Source: Proteobacteria bacterium UBA981
GTDB lineage: Bacteria > Pseudomonadota > Gammaproteobacteria > Ga0077536
Assembly: GCA_002292285.1 (NCBI GenBank)
Contig: DBBP01000014.1
Span: 124,001 to 188,000, forward strand
Direction of reading: 5' to 3'
DNA: 64,000 bases
The position numbers and the translations under genes were made by a program. Of the stretch, positions 51,431 through 60,912 are shown piece by piece. The notes below the pieces were generated by a model that saw only the letters and a program-made list of their open reading frames with translations, was not told where the DNA came from and made no database searches. How positions within the stretch are numbered: the first letter of the stretch is position 1; each line of letters begins with the position of its first letter.

Positions 51431-53287
51431 ATGTCGATCGGCTTCCGCCTCGCCGCAATCTGGCTGGCTGGCTCCAGCTTCGCGCTACTCGCCGCGCTGA
51501 CTTGGGCGCCGGCGGTCTTTGTCGACGGCGACGTCTTACTCACCGGACATGATTCGTTCTATCACGCGCGGAGAATTCTTGATGCGCTGGCCAATCCGTT
51601 TCTCCTTCAACAATTCGACCCGCACATAGAAGCACCTGCCGGGGCCTGGGTGCCGTGGCCGTGGGGTTTCGACATGTTGATGGCCCTCCTGGTCAGTGCC
51701 GGCGTGGCGCTCGGCGCAGCGAGCGAACCGTTGCGTGTATTGGTCTATTTGCCGCCTTTATGGTCGCTGCTGAACGCCGCACTGGTGCTGTGCATCGTCC
51801 GCAGCCTCGGCATGAACTTGTTGTTGTGCGCCGCTGCGATGCTGTGCTTCGCCATGTCGCCACTGACTCAGGAGATCCACGGGCTGGGTCGGGTGGATCA
51901 TCATTTCGCCGAATTATCTGTGGTGCTGTTGTGTCTGCTGGGCGGACTGCGATGGGCTGCCAGACCGGCGTCTCGCTCGCGTTGCATCGCTCTGGGCGGA
52001 TTACTCGGCGCAGTGACTGTCATTCACAATGGCCTGTTCATTCTGCAGCTCGGGCTGTTGCTGGCGCTCGGTCGATACTGGTTGGCGGGATTGCTGCGGT
52101 CACCGGCTGCGTGGGTTGACGCCACTGGAGCGGTCGGGACGCCAACTGCGTTACGTTGGCTTGCCGTGAGCGTCCTCGTGGGCCAGCTGGTAGCGGCGTT
52201 GCCGTCGCTGCCGTTGTGGCGCGGTTACTTCGCCTACGAGTTGTTGTCGTGGTTCCACGTCTACGTGGCGTTTTGTACCGCGACCATGATTTTTTTCCTG
52301 AGTCGGCTACGACCCACGCCGCTGAGTGCTGCTGCCATTGGGGTTATTGCCGTGATGCTCGCCGCGCCGATGCTCGGTGAAATCCGCAGCGGTCTGGGAT
52401 TTGTCGCGCTGGATCTTGAAGAACTGCAGATGATGCCTGAGGCGCGCAGTTGGTGGCGTGCTTTCAGTCTCAACCCTGCGTCGCTACTCACACTTATGCG
52501 CGACTACTCGGCGCTGATCATTGTCATGCCTGTGGTCGCTTTTGGCATGTTGGTCGCTCTCATACGCAGTGAAGATTTACGCGTTAGCGTGCTGTGCACT
52601 TACGGGTTGTTAGGTCTGGCGATGTTTGCCGCCCAGCATCGCTTTCATCCGTACGGTTCTTTTGTATTGTCTGTACCGATTCTGTTCTGGCTTGGGAGAA
52701 TGTTGCGGCCGGCGCGCAAGCGCGTGGGCAGCAGCGTCGCGCTCGCGCTCGCATTGATTGCGCAAGTGCCATCGTTGCCGGGCCTCGCCCGCGTTCCGCT
52801 GCCTGCATTCGACTACGACTATGTTTTAACGCGCACGATGTACGATCCGCTCGCCCAGGCATGCCAGCAGCGGCCGGGTATTGTTCTCGCGAGTCATAAC
52901 GACGGCCACTACATCCGCTACCATACCGAGTGTTCGGTGATCGCGAACAACCTGATTCTGAGTAGCACCAGTCGCGAGAAAGTTGCCGAGTCCAACCGCT
53001 TGCTGGAATCGCCGGCAGTGCTGCTCCGACAACTCGCGCCGTGTGTTCGTTACGTCCTCGTACGCCGCGAGGACAATATCTTTGCACCGTTCGACGCCGC
53101 GCAGGTCAAACGCGACAACGCCGGCCTGCGCGCTGACCTCTTGTTCTCCTCTTCACTCCCCGATGGGTTTGTTCATCTGTTCAGTCTGAACATGGCCACT
53201 TCGCCAACACACGAAACCCCGCTCGCGCGACTTGTTGAAGTTGAGCGTGGCGATGATGCTGCACTGTGCGATGACGAATCTCGTTAA
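51431..53287 (+). CDS. Polytopic membrane protein resembling STT3/AglB oligosaccharyltransferase
   Basis: A 618-residue protein with about 11-13 membrane helices in the first 450 residues and a soluble C-terminal part. The first outer loop has GHDSFYHARRI (40-50, acidic Asp41), and another has GRVDHHFAE (153-161); DHHxxE with this spacing is typical of archaeal AglB and STT3. AAQHRFHPYGSF (about 400) also matches. The catalytic-subunit WWDYG signature is replaced by SHNDGHYI (488-495), followed by YHTECSVIANN, which parallels the residues after WWDYG. It is in one operon with the GT2 fusion. A divergent oligosaccharyl- or glycosyltransferase is likely; true N-glycosylation is not shown. Confidence 0.6.
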   Translation: MSIGFRLAAIWLAGSSFALLAALTWAPAVFVDGDVLLTGHDSFYHARRILDALANPFLLQQFDPHIEAPAGAWVPWPWGFDMLMALLVSAGVALGAASEPLRVLVYLPPLWSLLNAALVLCIVRSLGMNLLLCAAAMLCFAMSPLTQEIHGLGRVDHHFAELSVVLLCLLGGLRWAARPASRSRCIALGGLLGAVTVIHNGLFILQLGLLLALGRYWLAGLLRSPAAWVDATGAVGTPTALRWLAVSVLVGQLVAALPSLPLWRGYFAYELLSWFHVYVAFCTATMIFFLSRLRPTPLSAAAIGVIAVMLAAPMLGEIRSGLGFVALDLEELQMMPEARSWWRAFSLNPASLLTLMRDYSALIIVMPVVAFGMLVALIRSEDLRVSVLCTYGLLGLAMFAAQHRFHPYGSFVLSVPILFWLGRMLRPARKRVGSSVALALALIAQVPSLPGLARVPLPAFDYDYVLTRTMYDPLAQACQQRPGIVLASHNDGHYIRYHTECSVIANNLILSSTSREKVAESNRLLESPAVLLRQLAPCVRYVLVRREDNIFAPFDAAQVKRDNAGLRADLLFSSSLPDGFVHLFSLNMATSPTHETPLARLVEVERGDDAALCDDESR

Positions 53288-53381
53288 CGCGCCTGGGCTG
53301 TGCGGATGCGCGGGATGCCAACGTGACGTGACTCAACCAGCAAGCGAGTGCGCAATGCGTAAATCGAACTGCGCCAGAGCC

Positions 53382-54839
53382 TTATGCTGAGACAGCGGGG
53401 CGCCGGTGAGACCACGGCGCGGCACGCTCAATCTGCGCCGCCAGCGCCAGTATCAATCCGTCTCGTCCCATACGTGAGATGAACTGACAACCAATTGGCA
53501 GGCCTTGCGCGTTCCACCACAGCGGCAGGGACACACCCGCAGCGCCGGTTACGTTGAACAAACTGGTAAACGGCATGAACTCGAACATAGCGCCAAAAAA
53601 CTCACTCCAGTCGGCGCAGGTTGTATCGATGACGCCGAGTGGTACCGGCGGTTTTGCGAGCGTAGGTGAAATGTACACGTCGTAATCTTCAAAGAACGGG
53701 CCGACCGCGCGTGCGATACGGTGCAATATACGGCGGAACCGCACGGCATCGACTCCGGAGAAGCTGCGGCCATGCTCGATGAACGACCAGTTGGCCGGTT
53801 CGATATCGTCCGGCGTCGCCGGCCGTCCAATCAACTCGGCCATTTCGTCGGCATCGCGTGCGGTTTCGATGGCAATGGCGCCAAGAAAGGCTTCGGCGAA
53901 ACTGGCGTTTAGTTCGTCGTCCAAGTGCGGACAATTCTCTTCTACGTCGTGGCCCAGATCAGCGCACAGCTTGGCTGCGTGCTCGACCGCTGCAACGCAA
54001 TCGGGGTGCGTTGCAATGTTGTCCGGCCCGCGTGCAGACCACGCGATTCTAAGGCGCCCCGGACCGCGCTCTATCTCGTCCCGAAACGGGCGTTCTTGCG
54101 CCGGGGCGGAATAGAACGCACCGACATCCTGGCCTGCGACCTCATCGAGCAGCCAGGCACTGTCGCGAACGCTACGACTCATGACGAACTCGCCGCAGCA
54201 TGACTCCCATACCGCGCTCAGATCCGGGCCGTGTGGTGTGCGCATACGGGACGGTTTAACGCCAACCAGTCCGCAACACGAAGCCGGCATTCTGAGTGAG
54301 CCACCACCATCGCCGCCGTGGCCGATAGGTACGATGCGGGCTGCGACCGCTGCTGCACTGCCACCGCTGGAGCCGCCTGTCGTGCAACCGAGATCCCACG
54401 GGTTGTGCGTTGCTCCGCGCAGCAGGGGCTCAGTTGTCCCTGCAAGCGCGAGTTCCGGCGTATTGGTTTTGCCCACACACAGCAGCCCAGCACGCTTAAA
54501 GCGCTTAACGATTTCACTGTCATAACTACTGTTCGGGACATTGGCGAACAAGCGACTGCCGTGGGTGGTGGGGGTTCCCGCGTATTGAGCGGTCATGTCT
54601 TTGAGCACGAACGGTACCCCGGCGAAGGTGCCTGCTGCCGGTTGCTCGGCTGCGGTTCGGGCCAGGTCGAACATTGGGTAGGTCACCGCATTTAATTGCG
54701 GGTTCAACATTTCGATGCGCCGAATCGCTTCTTCGACCAACTCGAGCGCCGAAACTTCGCCTGCGTTGACCAGGGCGGCCATTGCCAGGCCATCCAGTTC
54801 GCCGTACTCAGGAATACTCATTGCTTTGTTCCATGTCAT
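53382..54839 (-). CDS. Amidase signature family protein
   Basis: A 485-residue amidase. The Ser-cisSer-Lys triad can be seen: Lys in FVLKDM (about 81), the cis-Ser in TTGGSSGGSAAAVAA (about 155) and the nucleophile in GGDGGGSLRMPASCCGLVG (about 175). KPSRMRTP continues the family pattern. It converts amides to acids and ammonia, as in the GatA/6-aminohexanoate/nicotinamidase-type group. It faces the catabolic genes from 55024 across a 184-base divergent region. Confidence 0.93.
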   Translation of the reverse strand: MTWNKAMSIPEYGELDGLAMAALVNAGEVSALELVEEAIRRIEMLNPQLNAVTYPMFDLARTAAEQPAAGTFAGVPFVLKDMTAQYAGTPTTHGSRLFANVPNSSYDSEIVKRFKRAGLLCVGKTNTPELALAGTTEPLLRGATHNPWDLGCTTGGSSGGSAAAVAARIVPIGHGGDGGGSLRMPASCCGLVGVKPSRMRTPHGPDLSAVWESCCGEFVMSRSVRDSAWLLDEVAGQDVGAFYSAPAQERPFRDEIERGPGRLRIAWSARGPDNIATHPDCVAAVEHAAKLCADLGHDVEENCPHLDDELNASFAEAFLGAIAIETARDADEMAELIGRPATPDDIEPANWSFIEHGRSFSGVDAVRFRRILHRIARAVGPFFEDYDVYISPTLAKPPVPLGVIDTTCADWSEFFGAMFEFMPFTSLFNVTGAAGVSLPLWWNAQGLPIGCQFISRMGRDGLILALAAQIERAAPWSHRRPAVSA

Positions 54840-55023
54840 TTCCCCTAATAGACTGAGTATAGGGTCAATTGCCGAGCTTGTTGGCGACTGGGCAAACCCA
54901 CCATTCAGTGGCAGTGCGGGGCCTCATTAACGTCCTCGCTGGCAAACTCGCTGGCACCTGCAATCTACCTGCGTATATCCTAGAATCGAGACAAGAAGAC
55001 GGTAAAAAACGAGGCCAGCCCGT

Positions 55024-55854
55024 ATGAGTTATATCGATGTCGTCGAAAAAATCGACGTGCCCAAACCCCCTAAGTACTACACCGAACCTCGATTCGAAGA
55101 GGTAATGGGATTACCTGTCGCTTATCGACGTGAAGGGAGTGGTGAGGCGACGGTGCTGTTTCATGGCGCTGGATTTACCCGCATGTGGATTCCTTTCTAC
55201 GCCATGCTTGCTGAGAAGCTCGATTTCATCACGCCTGAATCGCCCGGCTTCGGGGAAACCCCGATGCCAGCCTGGGTGCGCAGCTTTGATGACCTCACCA
55301 TTCTCTATGACCAGTTGTTCGATCAACTCGGCATTGAAAAAATTCACCTGATCGGGTTCTCAATGGGTGGCTGGGCCGCATCGGAATTTGCTGCCTACTA
55401 TCCACGACGCCTCAAATCGCTCTCATTGATTACCCCTGTTGGGCTGCGTGTGGATGATGATCCCGGTGTCGATATATTTCAGCTCACCCCAGCAGATTTG
55501 ATGGACCGTTTGTTCAAGGACAAAGAGGTGATGACGCAATGGCTGCCGGATGATGACGATTTCGATGAAGGCATTCATATGTACTCCGAGTTTTCGGCGG
55601 CTGCACGTTTGATGTGGGCACCGCGCTACAACCTTGCGCTGGAGCGGCGGTTACAACGTTTGACCTGTCCGACTCAGGTCATTGGTGCTGAGGAAGATCG
55701 GCTTGTGCCCAATGCGATGTCAGACAAATTCGCAGCCGTCCTGCCGAACTGTAAGCTCACCCGCCTTGCTGGCACCGGCCACGAGCCTTTGCTCGAACGT
55801 CCACGCGAACTGGCCGACACGTTGATCGCCTTTATTAAGGAGGCCTCGAAATGA
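55024..55854 (+). CDS. Alpha/beta hydrolase
   Basis: A 276-residue hydrolase with the oxyanion segment FHGAGFTRMW (about 43), the elbow LIGFSMGGWAASEFA (about 113, Ser), an acid in GAEEDRLVPNA (about 220) and the late His in AGTGHEPLLERPRELADTLI. This is the classic triad. Its stop overlaps the luciferase-like gene start by four bases, so the two are coupled. In such operons the hydrolase often cleaves C-C bonds or lactones formed upstream in the pathway. An AT-rich stretch with TAGAATC-like elements at about 54980 may hold its promoter. Confidence 0.9.
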   Translation: MSYIDVVEKIDVPKPPKYYTEPRFEEVMGLPVAYRREGSGEATVLFHGAGFTRMWIPFYAMLAEKLDFITPESPGFGETPMPAWVRSFDDLTILYDQLFDQLGIEKIHLIGFSMGGWAASEFAAYYPRRLKSLSLITPVGLRVDDDPGVDIFQLTPADLMDRLFKDKEVMTQWLPDDDDFDEGIHMYSEFSAAARLMWAPRYNLALERRLQRLTCPTQVIGAEEDRLVPNAMSDKFAAVLPNCKLTRLAGTGHEPLLERPRELADTLIAFIKEASK

Positions 55855-57212
55855 ACAAATTGCGCTTCTACATCTTCAACCTCATGCCGTATCCGCATAT
55901 TCCACCGGCAGCGGAAATTGAATCAACCTGGGTATCGCTATCGAACAAGCACTACGATCCTCACCGCGGGCGCGTGCTCTACAACGAATACATCGATCAA
56001 CTCGCGGGCGCCGAAACCTTTGGCTACGACGGCGTCGCAGTGAATGAACACCACGCGAACTTCTACGGCACCATGCCCTCGCCCAATATCATCGCAGCAA
56101 TGTTGGTGCAGCGGACCGAACATATACCGATTGGTGTTATCGGCAACGCTATCCCACTGCACGGTAATCCACTACGCGTCGCCGAAGAAATCGCCATGCT
56201 GGATGTGATTTCAGGCGGACGAATTATTTCCGGATTCGTGCGTGGTATCGGTTGCGAGTATTTCAATAACGGTGTCACACCGGCAGATTCCGTAGAACGC
56301 TTCAACGAAGCGCACGATTTAATTATCAAAGCGTGGACTGATGACGGGCCGTTTACCTGGCAAGGCGATCATTTCTACATCCCGAACGTCAATCCGATTC
56401 CGCGGCCGATTCAGGATCCGCATCCGCCGATCTGGATCCCGGGCCAAGGGTCGCTCGAAACGCTGCAATTCATTGCCAAGCACAAATACACCTACATGAT
56501 GGTGTTTGCTCCGTTGTGGTTTACCAAAATGGCATTTGACGGCTTACGTGAGGAATGCAAACGGCTTGGCTATGACGCACCTAAAAGCATGTTCAACGCT
56601 TGTGTCCCCACTTACGTCGCGGAGACCGATGAGCAGGCGCACCGTGAGGCCAAAGCGCATTTGTCATGGGTATTTAACACCGGCCTCAAGATTCCTGATC
56701 AGTTCTTTTTCCCGCCTGGTTACATGTCGACCAAATCGTTCCGCAATTTCGTCGGCTTGTTGAAGCAGGGCAAAGTCAAACCGCAGGCGGATTTAACTTA
56801 TGACGAGTTGGTTGCCGATCGCTACATCATTGTCGGTTCGCCCGAAACGGTGAAGAACGAACTCGGGAACTACTGCGACGAAGTAGGTGCCGGTGGCATC
56901 ATCGGCGGCGGCGCACCATTCGGTCCAATGCCGAACTGGATGGCTATGAAGAACATGCAGATCTTCGCCGAGGAAGTGATCCCGGAATTTCGCGAGGCGG
57001 ATGGTCTGCCAGACTACCAGCGTGTAGCAGCCAACTCGCCGCGCTCGTATGCGGAGCTTGCTGCACTCAAAGGCCGACCGCCGGAAACTGCACGTTCACT
57101 CGTTACCGGCGGCGGCGACACCTTAGTCGAACACCGTCTGTCGCATCTCCCGGAGGTGATCGATTCGACGATGGGCAGTGAAGACGACGTGCGACCGGCT
57201 TCTGCCGGCTAG
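55851..57212 (+). CDS. LLM-class (luciferase-like) flavin-dependent monooxygenase
   Basis: A 453-residue bacterial-luciferase-fold protein that uses reduced flavin and O2. It has GYDGVAVNEHH (about 60), GNPLRVAEEIAMLDVISGGRIISGFVRG (about 105) and WTDDGPFTWQGDHF, all standard family blocks. It is longer than many LLM proteins (about 350), with an extra C-terminal tail of about 90 residues rich in polar residues. It follows the hydrolase with an ATGA overlap. A monooxygenase step in breakdown of a cyclic or terpenoid compound is likely but the substrate is not known. Confidence 0.92.
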   Translation: MNKLRFYIFNLMPYPHIPPAAEIESTWVSLSNKHYDPHRGRVLYNEYIDQLAGAETFGYDGVAVNEHHANFYGTMPSPNIIAAMLVQRTEHIPIGVIGNAIPLHGNPLRVAEEIAMLDVISGGRIISGFVRGIGCEYFNNGVTPADSVERFNEAHDLIIKAWTDDGPFTWQGDHFYIPNVNPIPRPIQDPHPPIWIPGQGSLETLQFIAKHKYTYMMVFAPLWFTKMAFDGLREECKRLGYDAPKSMFNACVPTYVAETDEQAHREAKAHLSWVFNTGLKIPDQFFFPPGYMSTKSFRNFVGLLKQGKVKPQADLTYDELVADRYIIVGSPETVKNELGNYCDEVGAGGIIGGGAPFGPMPNWMAMKNMQIFAEEVIPEFREADGLPDYQRVAANSPRSYAELAALKGRPPETARSLVTGGGDTLVEHRLSHLPEVIDSTMGSEDDVRPASAG

Positions 57213-57334
57213 GTCTCAGTCAGAATCGCTTGCTGCCGGGGGGCGGGCAGTGAGCGGTAGCGCCGCAGCAGGTGCAGAAGTGACATCTGCGTGCGGCTTG
57301 TTTGTCCCCGGACCATCATCAACAGGGACAACAG

Positions 57335-58444
57335 ATGTCAGAAGTGAATCGCGCGGCGCTCTTTTTCGAGCCCGGCCGTGCTTTCGAGATTGCTGAGTTT
57401 CCAATACCCGAACCGGCACCTGGCGGCGTTACGTTACGTATTACACGCTCGAATATCTGTGGTTCAGAGTTGCACATGTGGCGTGGCGACGGACGCCTTG
57501 CCCAACACGTTACGCCGCAAGGCCGAATCCTCGGCCACGAGGCGACCGGGCGCGTCCATGCGCTGGGCGAAGGCGTGACCAGCGACTGGAACGGCGCACC
57601 CTTGGCACCCGGCGACCGGGTCGCCTTTCAATACTTCCAACCCTGCGGACGCTGCCGAAACTGTACCCGCGGGATAAGCGAAGCGTGTATGGAGAGCTTC
57701 AAGATTCGCAGCGGCGAACTCGACGAGTGGCCCTACACACGCGGCACGTTTGCCGATTACCTCTACCTCCACCCGCGCCAGGCTCTGTTCAAAGTACCTG
57801 AGAACGTGACCGACACGATGGTCGTGAGTGCCAATTGTGCACTCGCACAAGTCATCATGGGGCTCGAGCGCGTAAATGTTGAGATGGGCGATCGCGTGGT
57901 CATTCAGGGCTGTGGGGGACTGGGCGTTTACGCCTGCGCAATCGCGAAAGAACGCGGCGCAGAAATGGTGATTGCTATCGACGGGATCGAGGACCGTCTC
58001 CAACTGGCACGCCAGATGGGCGCCGATCACACCATCGACTTTCGCGAGCTCGGCGATTCCAGACAACGCATCGCGGCAGTGAAAGATTTGACTGGCGGGC
58101 TCGGTGCAGATGTTGTCGTTGAGCTGGTCGGCTCAGTAGAGGTCATTAATGAGGGCCTGCGCATGCTTGCCTGGGGCGGCCGCTACCTAGAGATAGGCGT
58201 GTTTTTTACCGGCACCCATTTCGAATGTGATCCGGGTCGTCTGGTCGCACAGAACCAACGCATCGAGGCCGTTGGTGCCTACGATGCGGCCAGTTTGCAA
58301 CGCGGGATTGAGTTTCTCGCGCGCAACGCCGAGCGCTTGCCGCTCGACGACGTTGTCGTCGACTATCCTCTGGAGGCTATCGATCGGGCATTTTCGGAGC
58401 AGGATTCTGGTCTGGTTAAACGCGCCTCGCTGGTGATGACTTGA
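57335..58444 (+). CDS. Zinc-dependent alcohol dehydrogenase (MDR superfamily)
   Basis: A 369-residue medium-chain dehydrogenase. ATG 57335 is chosen because it opens directly into NRAALFFEPGRAFEIAEFPI; an upstream ATG-less extension to 57302 is unlikely. The catalytic zinc region is CGSELHMW and GRILGHEATGRV; the structural zinc has CGRCRNCTRGISEAC; the cofactor site is VIQGCGGLGVYACAIAKERGA. It oxidises an alcohol with NAD(P). It is third in the plus-strand catabolic series. Confidence 0.92.
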   Translation: MSEVNRAALFFEPGRAFEIAEFPIPEPAPGGVTLRITRSNICGSELHMWRGDGRLAQHVTPQGRILGHEATGRVHALGEGVTSDWNGAPLAPGDRVAFQYFQPCGRCRNCTRGISEACMESFKIRSGELDEWPYTRGTFADYLYLHPRQALFKVPENVTDTMVVSANCALAQVIMGLERVNVEMGDRVVIQGCGGLGVYACAIAKERGAEMVIAIDGIEDRLQLARQMGADHTIDFRELGDSRQRIAAVKDLTGGLGADVVVELVGSVEVINEGLRMLAWGGRYLEIGVFFTGTHFECDPGRLVAQNQRIEAVGAYDAASLQRGIEFLARNAERLPLDDVVVDYPLEAIDRAFSEQDSGLVKRASLVMT

Positions 58445-58532
58445 GCATTCCGTCTCCTGATACGTACGCACTATTTACGACTGCGAAGCACGGAATTTAT
58501 TGTCCCGCTACTGCCATTCTGATTCCGGAACG

Positions 58533-59705
58533 ATGCACATGACATTCGAATTTGACGAACAACAGCGAATGCTCATTGATGTTGTCGAGAAGTTCGTTGC
58601 GCGAGAACTGATGCCGCTGGAGCGTGCGGTGTTGGCGCGCGAAGCAGCGGGAGAAAGCGCCGAACTGACGCCAGAGGAAGATCAACCGTTACTCGATCAG
58701 TGCAAGGATCTCGGTTTGTGGGCACTCGATGCGCCGGAAGAAATTGGCGGCATGAATTTGCCCTCGACGGTGATGCTGGCGATTCAGGAACGCCTCAAAC
58801 ACACCATCACGCCATTCATTTTTCCGCCCGATTCGCCGAACCTGCATATGCTGTTGGCGGTGGCGACCGAGGAGCAGAAAGCGCGATACATGGTGCCTTA
58901 TGCGCAAGGCGAGATGAAATCGGGCATCGCGATTTCCGAGCCAGGCGCGGGTGCCGACCCTGCGCAGATGACGACCCGTGCCATTCGCGAAGGCGATGAG
59001 TGGGTTATCAACGGCCGTAAAATTTGGGTCTCGCGGGTGCCGGACGCCGACTTTGTGATTCTGATGGCCGTCACCGATCCAGACAAAGGTGCGCGCGGCG
59101 GCATCACCGCCTTTATCGTCGACAAGGACACGCCGGGATTCATCATCGAGCGGCGCATTCCGATGCTGGCTGGGGCCAGTACTTATGAGTTGGTGATGGA
59201 CGATTTGCGCTTACCGCACAGCCAGGTGCTTGGGGCGATCGGTGAGGGCTTTGCACCAATGCAGAAACGCCTCACCGTACGGCGACTGGAGATCGGCGCG
59301 GCGTGCGTCGGTATCGCCTCGCGAGCACTTGAAATGATGTGCGTGCATACGCAACAGCGCGAGACCTTTGGCGAGAAACTCAGCGACCGACAAGCAATCC
59401 AGTGGTGGATTGCAGATGCCGCAACCCGTATCCATGCGACCCGGCTGATGGTGATGGATGCTGCTCAGAAGCAGGATCGGGGCGAGGATGTGCGTACTGA
59501 GGCGTCAATGATCAAAGTATTTGGTACGGAAATGGCGAGCGAGGTGGTCGACCAGGCAATGCAAAGTTTCGGCGCTATGGGCATGACCCGCGAAATGCCC
59601 TTTGCGCTGATGGCCCAGCGGCTACGCCTGATGCGGATTTATGAAGGCCCTAGCGAGGTGCATCGCATGGTGATTGCACGACGCACTTTGCGCCAGCATC
59701 GTTAG
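58533..59705 (+). CDS. Acyl-CoA dehydrogenase family protein
   Basis: A 390-residue FAD acyl-CoA dehydrogenase-fold protein. The start is ATG 58533 (or 58539); a TTG at 58500 is less likely. It shows FPPDSPNLHMLLAVATEEQKARYM, the FAD/substrate segment AISEPGAGADPAQMTTRAIREGD and the C-terminal RIYEGPSEVHRMVIARRTLR block. The usual catalytic Glu in the late region is in the RIYEGPSEV loop or absent; this cannot be settled by eye. It introduces a double bond in an acyl-CoA and belongs to the same catabolic run. Confidence 0.92.
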   Translation: MHMTFEFDEQQRMLIDVVEKFVARELMPLERAVLAREAAGESAELTPEEDQPLLDQCKDLGLWALDAPEEIGGMNLPSTVMLAIQERLKHTITPFIFPPDSPNLHMLLAVATEEQKARYMVPYAQGEMKSGIAISEPGAGADPAQMTTRAIREGDEWVINGRKIWVSRVPDADFVILMAVTDPDKGARGGITAFIVDKDTPGFIIERRIPMLAGASTYELVMDDLRLPHSQVLGAIGEGFAPMQKRLTVRRLEIGAACVGIASRALEMMCVHTQQRETFGEKLSDRQAIQWWIADAATRIHATRLMVMDAAQKQDRGEDVRTEASMIKVFGTEMASEVVDQAMQSFGAMGMTREMPFALMAQRLRLMRIYEGPSEVHRMVIARRTLRQHR

Positions 59706-59794
59706 AGCAGTATTCGTTTCTCTGGGGCTTTCCCCGTCGTCAGCCAACTTTGCCGAATCAACGAGATTCAGGAACATTCAACGAGGAGATAAAT

Positions 59795-60232
59795 ATGCCT
59801 GCATACAACTTCGACGACAGCAACATCGATTGGCAGCGGTTGGGCGATTTCGAGCACCTGCACTTTTCGATTCTTAATATCGATGAACGAAATAATATTG
59901 CCGACGTGTTGTTCAAATTTGCGGCAAATCAGCAAATTGTTCTGCATCGACATCTCGCGCACAACAATACTTTCGTGATTCAGGGTGAGCACCGGCTCTA
60001 CGAACCCGACGGCTCGCTTAAAGAAGTCCGCCCGGTCGGCAGCCTGACTGCAAGTCCACCGAGCGACCAGCCACATCGCGAGGGCGGTGGTGACCAGGAC
60101 GTTGTTATTGCATTCAGCATTCGCGGCGAAAGCGGTGTGTTGTATGAGCTGATGGACGACGACATGAATGTCATCGGCAGCATTAGCTTCCAAGATTTGG
60201 TTGATATCAACAAATCACTGCTGGCTGCCTGA
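59795..60232 (+). CDS. Cupin-domain protein
   Basis: A 145-residue single-cupin protein. ATG 59795 is fixed by a very strong site (GAGGAG, eight bases upstream). The first cupin motif is VLHRHLAHNNTFVIQGEHRLYEPDG (about 47), with two His and a Glu as metal ligands. The second motif is weaker (RGESGVLYELMDDD). Without further domains it could be a small dioxygenase, isomerase or sensor like the ChrR-type cupins. It lies between the acyl-CoA dehydrogenase and the VOC protein. Confidence 0.8.
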   Translation: MPAYNFDDSNIDWQRLGDFEHLHFSILNIDERNNIADVLFKFAANQQIVLHRHLAHNNTFVIQGEHRLYEPDGSLKEVRPVGSLTASPPSDQPHREGGGDQDVVIAFSIRGESGVLYELMDDDMNVIGSISFQDLVDINKSLLAA

Positions 60233-60279
60233 AAGCAGAATCTCTGCCGGTCGTAAGAACGTTTGAGGATCACTAGTGT

Positions 60280-60786
60280 ATGAGTGAGCAAAGTACAGCC
60301 ACTGACGGCGCGAGCCGCACCCATCTTGGGCGCATGTTTCACGTCAACATTTGCGTAACCGATATGGATCGGTCGATTCGCTTCTATGAGCGGCTTGGTT
60401 TCGACAAGGTTAGCGATTTCATGCTTGGCAGCGGGGAACCGGGTATCGGTGCCGCGCTAGGTGTCGAGGTGCGCCAACTGCGGGGTGTGTTTATGCGTCT
60501 TGGTGCTGAGCCGCAGGCACCGCTGATCGATTTGGTGCAATTTGTCGATCCACCACCCCAGGGACAGCCTTACAGAACGCTCAATAATGTCGGTATCTGC
60601 CGGGTGGCGTTCGTGGTGGACGATATCGACCAGGTGTATGCCGACCTGCAGGCCATGCAGGTTGAGTTTGTCCGACCCTTGCAAAAGTTAGCCGGGCCGC
60701 GTGGCAGCAGTATTGGTGTGGTGTGCTTCAAGGACCCCGACGGGACGGTGCTCGAGGTCATGAGCAGCAACGTCGAAGCGTTGTGA
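60280..60786 (+). CDS. VOC-family (glyoxalase/dioxygenase-fold) protein
   Basis: A 168-residue vicinal-oxygen-chelate protein with paired beta-alpha-beta-beta-beta modules. The first metal His is in FHVNICVTDMDRSIRFYERLGF (about 20-40), and the late ligand Glu is in CFKDPDGTVLEVMSSN. VGICRVAFVVDDIDQVYADL starts the second module. A ring-cleaving, isomerising or thiol-transfer activity is possible. It follows the cupin gene by 47 bases and shares its strand. Confidence 0.88.
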   Translation: MSEQSTATDGASRTHLGRMFHVNICVTDMDRSIRFYERLGFDKVSDFMLGSGEPGIGAALGVEVRQLRGVFMRLGAEPQAPLIDLVQFVDPPPQGQPYRTLNNVGICRVAFVVDDIDQVYADLQAMQVEFVRPLQKLAGPRGSSIGVVCFKDPDGTVLEVMSSNVEAL

Positions 60787-60912
60787 TCACAAGCCCGATA
60801 TTGGTCCCGTTTTTCCTTACGGGCCTGTGCAAACGCCAGCGGACTGGGCGACACGGCAGGTCGTGAGCGTCCCATGGGCGCAAAACAGATAGATTATTGA
60901 GGAGAAGTTCAG

